The translations under genes were made by a program, and so were the position numbers. The notes under the pieces are model-generated. The model was not told where the DNA came from. It saw nothing but the letters and a program-made list of their open reading frames with translations, and made no database searches. This document shows positions 1 through 7,200 of a DNA stretch of 48,000 bases, piece after piece; within the stretch, counting starts at the first letter, position 1, and each line of letters opens with the position of its first letter. The DNA lies in assembly GCA_902589705.1 (NCBI GenBank), contig CACITX010000002.1:1-48000 (forward strand), given 5' to 3'. This DNA is from an uncultured Pelagibacteraceae bacterium. GTDB taxonomy: Bacteria; Pseudomonadota; Alphaproteobacteria; Pelagibacterales; Pelagibacteraceae.

Positions 1-243
1 AAAATTTTTAAAATTGGTGCTCTAGAGAAAATTATTAGAGAAGTAGATGAAAATTTAATTCAAAATGTATCTACTTTCGATGTTTATGAGGGAGAAAATA
101 TTCCAAAAGATAAAAAGTCAGTTGCGATTAATGTAACTTTACAGGCTATCGATAAAACTTTATCAGAAAATGATTTAGACGATATCAGTAAAAAAATTAT
201 TGATACAGTAAGTAAAAAAACTGGCGCTTCAATTAGGTCCTAA
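1..243 (+). CDS. pheT: Phenylalanyl-tRNA synthetase beta subunit, C-terminal fragment (5' truncated by window edge)
   Basis: Frame 1 is open from the first base and ends with TAA at 241-243, giving the last 80 residues of a protein. The segment resembles the C-terminal ferredoxin-fold anticodon-binding (FDX-ACB) domain of PheT: a helix, then [22 protein letters not shown] and a closing helix before the stop. PheT is the larger subunit of the alpha2beta2 enzyme that charges tRNA-Phe in the cytoplasm, and this domain contacts the tRNA. The stop overlaps the lepA start by one base (TAATG), so the two are probably cotranscribed. The identification rests on this domain only, because the rest lies outside the window. 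Confidence 0.85.
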   Translation, partial: KIFKIGALEKIIREVDENLIQNVSTFDVYEGENIPKDKKSVAINVTLQAIDKTLSENDLDDISKKIIDTVSKKTGASIRS

Positions 244-2051
244 TGTCAGATATAAAAAGAATTCGTAATTTCTCTATAATTGCGCATATTGATCACGGTA
301 AATCAACAATAGCTGATCGAATTATCCATAAATGCGGAGGGTTAACAGATCGTGAAATGAAACAACAAGTTCTTGACTCAATGGACATTGAAAGAGAGAG
401 AGGAATTACAATCAAAGCGCAAACTGTAAAACTCAATTACAAAGCAAAAGATGGTAAAGATTATATATTAAATATTATCGATACGCCTGGTCATGTAGAT
501 TTTGGTTATGAGGTAAGCCGATCTTTATCGGCGTGTGAAGGGTCTCTTTTAATTGTTGATAGCACTCAAGGAGTAGAAGCTCAAACTCTAGCAAATGTTT
601 ATCAAGCTTTAGAAATTAATCATGAGGTAATACCGATTTTAAATAAAATAGATCTACCTGCTTCAGATATCGAAAAAACAAAAACTGAAATTGAGGACGT
701 TGTTGGAATTGAGACAACGAATGCTATTTCTTGTTCTGGTAAAACTGGAGAAGGAGTAGATGAAATATTAGAGGCAATTATTAACAAATTACCTGCTCCA
801 AATGGGGCTATTGATGAAAAATTAAAATGTTTATTAGTAGATAGTTGGTATGACAGCTATCTCGGCGTAGTAATTCTGGTCAGAGTCATCAACGGTAAAT
901 TAAAAAAAAATATGAAAGTAAAATTAATGTCTAATGATCAAGAATATGTAATTGAAAAAGTAGGAGTATTTACTCCCAAGCCAAATGACATAGAGGAATT
1001 AAGTTCTGGAGAGATAGGATTTATTATCACAGGAATTAAATCTCTATCGGAAACAAAAGTAGGGGACACTATTTGTGATGCTAGCGCACCTATTGATAAA
1101 CCACTCCCTGGCTTTAAGCCAAGTAAACCCGTTGTATTTTGCGGCCTCTTCCCAGTTGATAGTTCTGAATATCAAAAACTGAAAGATGGTTTAGCAAAAT
1201 TAAAACTTAATGATGCAAGTTTTTCTTATGAGCCAGAGTCGTCTAGCGCATTAGGATTAGGTTTTAGGTGTGGATTTTTAGGTCTACTACACTTAGAAAT
1301 TATTACCGAAAGGCTTGAAAGAGAGTTTGATGTTAATCTAATCACAACAACTCCAGGAGTAATATACAAAGTTCACAAAACTAAAGGTGAGGTTTTAGAT
1401 TTACAAAATCCATCGAATATGCCTGACCCATCTCAAATTGAAAAAATAGAGGAACCATGGATTAAGTCTACAATTATTACTCCAGACGAATATTTAGGAT
1501 CAATTATAAAAATTTGTCAGGACAAAAGAGGCATTCAAACAAATTTAAGCTACTCTGGAAAAAGAGCAGTTTTATCATATGACTTACCACTAAACGAAGT
1601 TGTATTTGATTTTAATGATAAATTAAAATCTATCTCTAGTGGTTACGCAAGTTTTGATTATGAAATTTCTGGCTATAGGGAAGGAGATTTAGTTAAACTT
1701 GGTATTCTCGTGAACTCAGAACCTGTTGATGCATTAGCTATGATTATTCATAAAGATTTTGCCCAGTCTACTGGTAGACAAGTTTGTGAAAAATTAAAAG
1801 ATTTAATTCCAAGACATAATTTTATGATTCCAGTTCAAGCAGCCATCGGAGGAAAGATCGTAGCTAGAGAGTCTATAAAAGGATTTAAAAAAGACGTTCT
1901 GACAAAAATACATGGCGGTGGGGCTACCGACCGAAAGAGAAAACTTCTAGAAAAACAAAAAAGAGGTAAAGCAAGATCCAAACAATTTGGTAAAGTTGAG
2001 ATACCTCAAGAGGCTTTCATCGGAGTTTTAAAAATAAATAAAGACGCATAA
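243..2051 (+). CDS. lepA: Elongation factor 4 (LepA), ribosome-associated translational GTPase
   Basis: This 602-residue protein has the usual EF-4 length. GTPase motifs are clear: the P-loop around residues 14-22 (AHIDHGKST), DTPGH at 80-84 and NKID at 134-137. They are followed by the EF-G-like domains and the LepA-specific C-terminal domain, including the [16 protein letters not shown] segment near the end. LepA binds the ribosome and is implicated in back-translocation and 30S assembly. The ATG at 243 overlaps the pheT stop by one base, and its own stop overlaps the next ATG in the same TAATG manner, suggesting coupled translation. No key motif is missing. Confidence 0.98.
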   Translation: MSDIKRIRNFSIIAHIDHGKSTIADRIIHKCGGLTDREMKQQVLDSMDIERERGITIKAQTVKLNYKAKDGKDYILNIIDTPGHVDFGYEVSRSLSACEGSLLIVDSTQGVEAQTLANVYQALEINHEVIPILNKIDLPASDIEKTKTEIEDVVGIETTNAISCSGKTGEGVDEILEAIINKLPAPNGAIDEKLKCLLVDSWYDSYLGVVILVRVINGKLKKNMKVKLMSNDQEYVIEKVGVFTPKPNDIEELSSGEIGFIITGIKSLSETKVGDTICDASAPIDKPLPGFKPSKPVVFCGLFPVDSSEYQKLKDGLAKLKLNDASFSYEPESSSALGLGFRCGFLGLLHLEIITERLEREFDVNLITTTPGVIYKVHKTKGEVLDLQNPSNMPDPSQIEKIEEPWIKSTIITPDEYLGSIIKICQDKRGIQTNLSYSGKRAVLSYDLPLNEVVFDFNDKLKSISSGYASFDYEISGYREGDLVKLGILVNSEPVDALAMIIHKDFAQSTGRQVCEKLKDLIPRHNFMIPVQAAIGGKIVARESIKGFKKDVLTKIHGGGATDRKRKLLEKQKRGKARSKQFGKVEIPQEAFIGVLKINKDA

Positions 2052-3073
2052 TGAAAAAAAAATTATTTATCTTCTCCAATGAGAGCATTTCTATTGAAGA
2101 CAATAAATTTTATTGTGATAACTTAGATTTAAAATCGACTCCAGAAGGTTTGAATAGAAAATTTGAGGTTAACTTACTTGGCAGAAAATCAAATAAAAAA
2201 AGATCTCATGAAATAAAGTTAAAAAGAATAAAGGTATTTAGCAACATATTTTCTTATTTATCTGAAGTAAAAAATGCTTCAAAAAATAAAGGTACTAAAT
2301 TTCTGATAATCTCTATTTCTCCTTATACTTTCTTAATTTCTATATTCCTAAAAATCATAGGACAAAAACCTATGGTTTATTTAAGAAGTGATGGTTATGG
2401 TGAATACAAAGCAATTTTTGGAGGAATTGGACCTCTAATCTATCATTTTATGTTTAGCATTACCGGCACAATCTCAAATTTAATAAGCTGCAGGGATTAC
2501 ATTCTTCATGGAAAAAAGGGAAAACTTATTAGTCCATCTCAATTAGACTCTGTTTGGTTAAGACAACCCAAGAATATTGAAATAAGAAATTTTAAACTTT
2601 TGTATGTTGGAAGGGTTAGGGTTGAAAAAGGAATTTTTGCCTTAGCTGAATTAATTAGAAATAAAAGAGATATCTCTTTGACAATTATTGGTGCAGAAAA
2701 AGGAAGTTCAAACAAAATAAATCAAAGTAACATTAAAATTTTTCCCACACAAAGCAACAAATCTAAACTAATCAAATATTATGATGATCACAATATTTTT
2801 GTTTTACCTTCATTTACCGAAGGTCATCCTATGGTTCTTCTTGAAGCTTTAGCAAGAAGGAGGCCAGTAATTATTTTTGACGAAATAAAACATGTTATTG
2901 GAGAAAAAAAAGGGATTTTTGTTACAAAAAGAAATTTTTTAAGTTTTCTAGGAACATTAAATAATATTAAAAAAAACTATAAAAAAATTCAAAAAGATAT
3001 GAAAAAAAATAAGCTTCCAACCAACAAAGAGTTCATAGAAAAATTCATCAAACTAATTGATAATTTTGAATAG
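2051..3073 (+). CDS. Glycosyltransferase, GT-B fold (group 1 family)
   Basis: The 340-residue protein has a C-terminal half typical of family GT4 transferases: [12 protein letters not shown] begins the nucleotide-sugar domain near residue 185, and a later [19 protein letters not shown] segment carries the conserved acidic donor-binding motif (E-x7-E type). The N-terminal acceptor domain is divergent, with one hydrophobic stretch near residues 95-110 that could be membrane associated. It probably transfers a sugar from an NDP or UDP donor to an envelope glycan or lipid, but the substrate cannot be read from sequence. It overlaps lepA by one base. Its TAG stop at 3071-3073 shares its last G with the first base of tRNA-Ser. 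Confidence 0.85.
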   Translation: MKKKLFIFSNESISIEDNKFYCDNLDLKSTPEGLNRKFEVNLLGRKSNKKRSHEIKLKRIKVFSNIFSYLSEVKNASKNKGTKFLIISISPYTFLISIFLKIIGQKPMVYLRSDGYGEYKAIFGGIGPLIYHFMFSITGTISNLISCRDYILHGKKGKLISPSQLDSVWLRQPKNIEIRNFKLLYVGRVRVEKGIFALAELIRNKRDISLTIIGAEKGSSNKINQSNIKIFPTQSNKSKLIKYYDDHNIFVLPSFTEGHPMVLLEALARRRPVIIFDEIKHVIGEKKGIFVTKRNFLSFLGTLNNIKKNYKKIQKDMKKNKLPTNKEFIEKFIKLIDNFE

Positions 3074-3162
3074 GAGAGGTGGCCGAGCGGTTGAAGGCGC
3101 ACGCTTGGAAAGCGTGTAAACGGGAAACCGTTTCGAGGGTTCGAATCCCTCTCTCTCCGCCA
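3073..3162 (+). tRNA. tRNA-Ser (anticodon GGA)
   Basis: A 90-nt class II tRNA with encoded CCA. The acceptor stem GGAGAGG pairs with TCTCTCC (one G-U pair), discriminator G. The anticodon stem CACGC/GCGTG encloses the loop TTGGAAA with anticodon GGA (Ser, UCC/UCU codons). A long variable arm (CGGGAAACCG region) and a T arm GAGGG-TTCGAAT-CCCTC follow. The first G is also the last base of the upstream TAG stop codon, so the tRNA is probably cut out of a transcript that includes the glycosyltransferase mRNA. Its 3' portion is duplicated exactly at 5163-5238. Confidence 0.97.
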
Positions 3163-3164
3163 TT
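3089..3164 (+). repeat. Left copy of 76-bp direct repeat (3' part of tRNA-Ser plus TT), candidate attL
   Basis: Bases 3089-3164 are identical to 5163-5238, at an offset of 2074. The repeat spans the D-loop side, anticodon arm, variable arm, T arm, acceptor 3' strand and CCA of tRNA-Ser, plus two Ts. Four further bases (GCCG, 3082-3085) also match at the same spacing, with three mismatches between. This copy is part of the complete tRNA, the usual arrangement at the tRNA end of an integrated element. Confidence 0.95.
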
Positions 3165-3207
3165 TTTTATTATATTAATCAACCTAAAGTACATATTAAA
3201 ATAATCT

Positions 3208-3227
3208 GGTCGTCGCATGGTCGTCGG
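3208..3227 (+). repeat. Tandem GGTCGTCG repeats inside left end of island (candidate recombinase arm sites)
   Basis: GGTCGTCGCAT is followed at once by GGTCGTCGG, a GC-rich patch in very AT-rich non-coding DNA, 43 bases inside the left 76-bp repeat. A related pair occurs inside the right end at 5080-5100. Paired short repeats flanking a core are typical of integrase arm-binding sites; the assignment here is inference. Confidence 0.5.
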
Positions 3228-3331
3228 TAAACTAAATAATGATAATAAAAATTGATATAAGTTAATCTACCCAAATCGGACATCAAAAGTTTTTATTATA
3301 ATTTTATAAATTTATAACTAACGAATAATTA

Positions 3332-5071
3332 ATGAAATTACTAAAAAAATTTACAATCCTGATTTATTTAATATCTTTAAAACATGCATATGCTGCCGAT
3401 GTTGAGATTTCTGGTACACAAACAACTAGAGAAGATCTTCAAGCAAGCTCTACCTTAACTATAAGTGGTACGCTCGATGGTGATCTAAATAATATTGTAA
3501 GAGGTTACATTTCTGCGGGTAATGAAATTGACAGCGCAACTGTTGTAGTAGAGTCCGGTGGATCCATACAAGGTAGAAGTAATGCTATAATGGGCAGAGA
3601 GACAGATAGTTTAACTGTTATCAATTCCGGAACTATTGAAGCAACTTCATCTAAAGCTATTCAATTACTTGATGCACAGAACGCTACAATCACAAATAAA
3701 TCTGGTGGAACAATATTTGCGAATACTAATGCTATCGTGCAACAATCTGCTGGAACAGAGGATGCAGAAAACACTACAATCACTAACTCAGGAACAATTT
3801 ATAGTGTGAACGATAGAGCGATTTATTTTTATGATGGAGCAACAAACACAACCCTTACAAACGAGTCTGGTGGAATTATTTACAACACAGCTTCAGATGC
3901 TACCGTACAAATAGATACTAGCTCTACTTTAGTTAATAGCGGAACTATTGATAATAGAAATAGTCCTTCAAATGTAGGTATAGCTATAGTTGGAAATAAT
4001 AATACTATAACACTTAAAGATAGAGGTATTTTGGTTGGTAAAATTGACGGAGGCTCAACAACTGGAAATACATTAAAGTTTCAACATGGTGTTGGTCAAG
4101 GTTATTACTATGAAACTGTTGGTAGTTTTACTTTAGAAGATTTAGATGGCAACCAAGTAGTTAAAGGATCTGCAGGGTCAGTTGGTCAAGGCGCTAACGA
4201 AACATTAGATGAACTATTAAGTTATAAATCATTAAACATTAGACAATTTTTAAATCGATACAAAGACTCAGAAAATTTATATGATAGTAACGGATGGGGA
4301 GAAACTTATAGCTCTTTTTTAAATAGAGATGGTCATGCTTCTAATTTAGCTTTAGAGTACGATTTAGTTAATGTAGGAGCTAATTTAATTTCACCTTTAG
4401 AAAACTCTGATTTCATACTTGCTTTTGAAACTGGATTTCAAGATTTTGATAAAGATCATAAAATTACTTATCAGAATATTTCAGCAGGATTATATTTTCC
4501 AGCAAATAAACTTCTTTTAGACTTAGACTCATTTATTGTGGGTGGAATTACTTTAAAAAACGGAGAAAGAACTATACTTACGAATACCACGTCCTCTGGT
4601 AAGCTAGACATAGATAGTAATTATCAAACCTTTGAAATACATTCCGGAATCACCAAAACTAATCCTAAACTTTTGCCAAATATAGGTTTAACTGGAAGTT
4701 TTTCTATTACCCCAAGCTATGATGAGAGCAAATATTATTCTTGGAGAAATAGAAAAGTAGGGAATGTTTCTATATTTTTAAATGATAAGTATAATATTCT
4801 AACAAGCGACAATAATAACTTTAATCTAGGTTGGTTGTTAGATTTTAGAAGTTTGATAGGAGATAAATCTCAAGTTTATTCGATTAATGGAACAAGCGCT
4901 ACTTACAATCAAGATAACGCTCTTACGAGAGAGATTTCATTAGTTACCAACTTAGGTTATGAAAAAAAGATTACAGATAATGGAAAATTTACTTCAGGTA
5001 TTACTGCGAAAAATACTAATCAGGGTGTTAAAAGCTTAAGCGCGAATTTAGGTTTTAAACTAAAATTTTAA
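3332..5071 (+). CDS. Autotransporter-like outer-membrane protein with beta-helix passenger
   Basis: The 579-residue product starts with a Sec signal peptide (basic start, hydrophobic core, AYA at 19-21). Residues about 70-210 hold six imperfect rungs of the type 'NSGTI' or 'NKSGGTI' (near 76, 98, 121, 151, 177 and 202), the pattern of a right-handed beta-helix passenger. Residues about 300-579 look like a beta-barrel translocator with alternating polar/hydrophobic strands and a C-terminal Phe (FKLKF). It would be a type Va-like protein exposing a short repeat domain at the cell surface, plausibly for adhesion or decoy, but the ligand is unknown. It is the only gene inside the tRNA-Ser-bounded island. 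Start ATG 3332 is set by the signal peptide. Confidence 0.8.
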   Translation: MKLLKKFTILIYLISLKHAYAADVEISGTQTTREDLQASSTLTISGTLDGDLNNIVRGYISAGNEIDSATVVVESGGSIQGRSNAIMGRETDSLTVINSGTIEATSSKAIQLLDAQNATITNKSGGTIFANTNAIVQQSAGTEDAENTTITNSGTIYSVNDRAIYFYDGATNTTLTNESGGIIYNTASDATVQIDTSSTLVNSGTIDNRNSPSNVGIAIVGNNNTITLKDRGILVGKIDGGSTTGNTLKFQHGVGQGYYYETVGSFTLEDLDGNQVVKGSAGSVGQGANETLDELLSYKSLNIRQFLNRYKDSENLYDSNGWGETYSSFLNRDGHASNLALEYDLVNVGANLISPLENSDFILAFETGFQDFDKDHKITYQNISAGLYFPANKLLLDLDSFIVGGITLKNGERTILTNTTSSGKLDIDSNYQTFEIHSGITKTNPKLLPNIGLTGSFSITPSYDESKYYSWRNRKVGNVSIFLNDKYNILTSDNNNFNLGWLLDFRSLIGDKSQVYSINGTSATYNQDNALTREISLVTNLGYEKKITDNGKFTSGITAKNTNQGVKSLSANLGFKLKF

Positions 5072-5079
5072 TTAAGATT

Positions 5080-5100
5080 GGTCGTCATCTCGTCGTCGCA
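5080..5100 (+). repeat. GTCGTC repeats inside right end of island
   Basis: GGTCGTCATCTCGTCGTCGCA contains two GTCGTC units and ends with the same GTCGTCGCA string seen at 3210-3218. It starts nine bases after the autotransporter stop codon and ends 62 bases before the right tRNA-derived repeat. It could be a recombinase arm site or a shared regulatory element; the function is inferred from position only. Confidence 0.5.
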
Positions 5101-5162
5101 AGATCATTTTTTTAAAAATTTCTAAAAAAAATTATAAGTATAACAATGTTTTTAAGCCGCAA

Positions 5163-5238
5163 GGTTGAAGGCGCACGCTTGGAAAGCGTGTAAACGGGAA
5201 ACCGTTTCGAGGGTTCGAATCCCTCTCTCTCCGCCATT
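5163..5238 (+). repeat. Right copy of 76-bp direct repeat: truncated tRNA-Ser(GGA) fragment, candidate attR
   Basis: Exact copy of 3089-3164, including the GGA anticodon arm, long variable arm, T arm and CCA. The first 16 bases of the tRNA, including the 5' acceptor strand, are absent, so it cannot form an acceptor stem and is not a functional tRNA gene. Perfect identity over 76 bp suggests recent duplication, selection or ongoing conversion. Confidence 0.93.
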
Positions 5239-5310
5239 AATTTAACTTATTATCCACATACAACCTAAAAGAGTCTTAAGATTAATGCTCGAATCATTTA
5301 AATTGTTACT

Positions 5311-5342
5311 AAGGGCAGTGGAGGGAGACTGAAGCTGCCTTT
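5311..5342 (+). terminator. Stem-loop with T-rich tail, candidate terminator
   Basis: AAGGGCAG (5311-5318) can pair with CTGCCTTT (5335-5342) around a 16-base purine-rich loop, with one G-U pair; TTTAATTTTT follows. It may be the original terminator of the tRNA-Ser transcript, now displaced by the island, and it could also serve the minus-strand methyltransferase that ends at 5354. A structured RNA of unknown type is an alternative. Confidence 0.45.
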
Positions 5343-5353
5343 AATTTTTAAAT

Positions 5354-6466
5354 TTATTTCTTAGCTTTTAATACAATGCTCATTATTATAGAGGGTCTGT
5401 ATGCATCAACCAACACCTCTACCTTTCTAAATCCGACTTTTTCTAATAAGAATGCGAGTGAATTTGAAGAGTGTCTAATGAATCCATCATTTTCATCAAT
5501 TTTGGCATTTAAATAATTATTATTTTTAATTCCTTGAGTTTCTAAAATTAAAGTTTCGTTTGTAATTTTATATAAATTTTCTAAAGCTAAATAAGGATTT
5601 TTTAAATGGTACAACACACCAAAACAAAAAACAAAATCAAACTTTTCTTCTGATAATTGGTAAATATTTTTGTAATCAAATTTTATATTATCATTTTTTT
5701 CTAAACCATATTCCTTTGTTAAAAATTTTTGTGACAAATTTATTTGATTTCTTTCACGACTTGTTAATGCAGCGGGTCTTTTATAATCAGGAAAAAAATC
5801 GTATTCTTTTTCCTCCTCTATGTTTAACCCTTTAGCAAATTTTGCACCTTTATTAATTGCATTAAAAACAGCGTATCCCTCTTCAGAACCAATGTCTAAA
5901 AAAGTTTTTCCAGACAAATCTGGTATGAAGTTAAGTCTACTAGTAATTTCCCCTTGATCGCCTATTGTTTTTCCACCCGAGGGCAATTTGAAAGACCCAT
6001 TGAAATTAAAAGATCTGTGTTCTGAGCCAATGTTTTTAACATTAAACTTTTTTCTTATATAAAAAAATTTGTAAGGATAGTTATCAATTAAATAATTTTT
6101 ACTATAATAATCTAGAACTTTTGAAGATACTATCTCAGTGTGAAAAAAATCATTTCCATCATATGCTATATCAGCTTTTTGATTTTTGATAAAAGAAATC
6201 AGTAAATTTAAATTTTTTTTGGAATATTTTATCTTTGATCTCTGACTTGAAATTAAAAAAAAATTATTGTTTTTTTTTAATTTTTCATAATTGTATTTAT
6301 TTAGTTTGTAACTCTTTGATTGAAGGATTTTTTCAGGAGATTGATTTAAATTAAAAGGAATAATAAAAGAACCATTAAAATATTTATTGAAAATCTTTCT
6401 TAGTATTTGGTCAACATAAGGAAAATATGATAAAGCTTTTTTTAATAAAATTTTTTTATTATTCAT
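5354..6466 (-). CDS. Class I SAM-dependent methyltransferase, CmoB/DUF1698-like
   Basis: The C-terminal two thirds contain a Rossmann methyltransferase domain: FLDIGSEEGY is the SAM-binding loop, and FCFGVLYHLKNPYLALENL is the motif typical of CmoB-like (DUF1698) methyltransferases. The first ~130 residues are lysine-rich and not recognised. I place the start at ATG 6466 (370 residues), which overlaps the NlpC/P60 stop as ATGA. The reading frame runs 50 codons further upstream, but that part is a shadow of the preceding gene. The substrate is unknown: CmoB proper acts on tRNA U34, but relatives act on sugars or small molecules. It appears cotranscribed with the peptidase and AmpG-like genes. 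Confidence 0.75.
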   Translation of the reverse strand: MNNKKILLKKALSYFPYVDQILRKIFNKYFNGSFIIPFNLNQSPEKILQSKSYKLNKYNYEKLKKNNNFFLISSQRSKIKYSKKNLNLLISFIKNQKADIAYDGNDFFHTEIVSSKVLDYYSKNYLIDNYPYKFFYIRKKFNVKNIGSEHRSFNFNGSFKLPSGGKTIGDQGEITSRLNFIPDLSGKTFLDIGSEEGYAVFNAINKGAKFAKGLNIEEEKEYDFFPDYKRPAALTSRERNQINLSQKFLTKEYGLEKNDNIKFDYKNIYQLSEEKFDFVFCFGVLYHLKNPYLALENLYKITNETLILETQGIKNNNYLNAKIDENDGFIRHSSNSLAFLLEKVGFRKVEVLVDAYRPSIIMSIVLKAKK

Positions 6467-7200
6467 ATTCTTTTTATTTTTAAAATTTTTAAATTTGCTG
6501 TTTTTTTTATTCTTTTTATTGATTGATTGATATCCATAATTACTGTTTTTTTCATTGGTCCATAAGCATGAATCAGTTCTTTTTTTGATAAAGCGACAGC
6601 AACGTGGCCCTTCCAATAAATAATATCATTTTTTTTTATATTTTCTAATTTTATGTTATTTTTGAAATATTTAACCTGATCCTTAGCATCTCTTGGACAA
6701 AATTTATTATTAAAATTTAAAAATACTTGCACTAGAGCCGAGCAATCAATTCCTTTAAAGGATTTGCCACCCCATTTATACTTTACATTTTTAAAAGATG
6801 TTATTTTTTTAAAAAGATCTTTTTCTTTATAAGAAACAGGTTTAACGTCGCTTTTTTTTACCCATCCATTTGCAAACTTTAAAAATTTTGGACTACTTGC
6901 AATTACTTTAATTTTAGAACCAAAGGTGATTTCATTTTTTTTTATTCTATTCGGAAATTTGAAAATTTTTGCTCTTAAAGAAATTACTTTATGCGTAGGT
7001 TTTAAAAAATTAGAGTATTTTTTATTTAATATGTAACCCTTATAATTATCTTCTTTAATTTTAATTTTAATCCATTTTTTTAATTTTTTAGATATAGAAA
7101 AGCTTTCTCCATAAATCATCTGGGTAACAATCTCAGATTTCGCCGAAGGTTTCTTATAAAGATTTATTTCTGGAAAATTATTTGTAAAATATTTAGTCAT
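6463..7200 (-). CDS. NlpC/P60-family cysteine peptidase with SH3-like domains
   Basis: 245 residues. Two SH3b-like segments (about residues 10-60 and 70-120, each ending near a conserved W and K) precede an NlpC/P60 domain. The catalytic Cys is in GIDCSALVQ (Cys153), the general-base His in WKGHVAVAL (His199), and a third polar residue is probably His211 in LIHAYG. Such enzymes cleave gamma-D-Glu-diamino-acid bonds in cell-wall peptides. No signal peptide is visible, so it may act in the cytoplasm on imported muropeptides. That fits the adjacent AmpG-type permease, which it overlaps by eight bases. The downstream methyltransferase overlaps its TGA. Confidence 0.88.
   Translation of the reverse strand: MTKYFTNNFPEINLYKKPSAKSEIVTQMIYGESFSISKKLKKWIKIKIKEDNYKGYILNKKYSNFLKPTHKVISLRAKIFKFPNRIKKNEITFGSKIKVIASSPKFLKFANGWVKKSDVKPVSYKEKDLFKKITSFKNVKYKWGGKSFKGIDCSALVQVFLNFNNKFCPRDAKDQVKYFKNNIKLENIKKNDIIYWKGHVAVALSKKELIHAYGPMKKTVIMDINQSIKRIKKTANLKILKIKRI

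Larger units (their letters stand above)
3089..5238. mobile_element. Small tRNA-Ser-bounded genomic island carrying one autotransporter gene; no integrase
   Basis: The segment between two identical 76-bp copies of the 3' part of tRNA-Ser contains one gene (3332-5071) and flanking non-coding DNA. A complete tRNA at one end and a truncated 3' copy at the other is the classic product of site-specific integration by a tyrosine recombinase into a tRNA gene. No recombinase is encoded inside or nearby, so the element would need an enzyme in trans or be a deletion remnant. The gene uses noticeably more G and C than its neighbours by eye (not computed). GTCGTC repeats lie just inside each end. A simple segmental duplication is the main alternative. 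Confidence 0.75.

Noticed and set aside
5163-5238. Second functional tRNA-Ser(GGA)
   Set aside because: The 5' acceptor strand is missing and the bases before the repeat cannot pair with the 3' strand.
6467-6616. Fifty-codon N-terminal extension of the methyltransferase
   Set aside because: It lies wholly inside the NlpC/P60 gene in another frame; the ATG at 6466 forms a normal ATGA junction.
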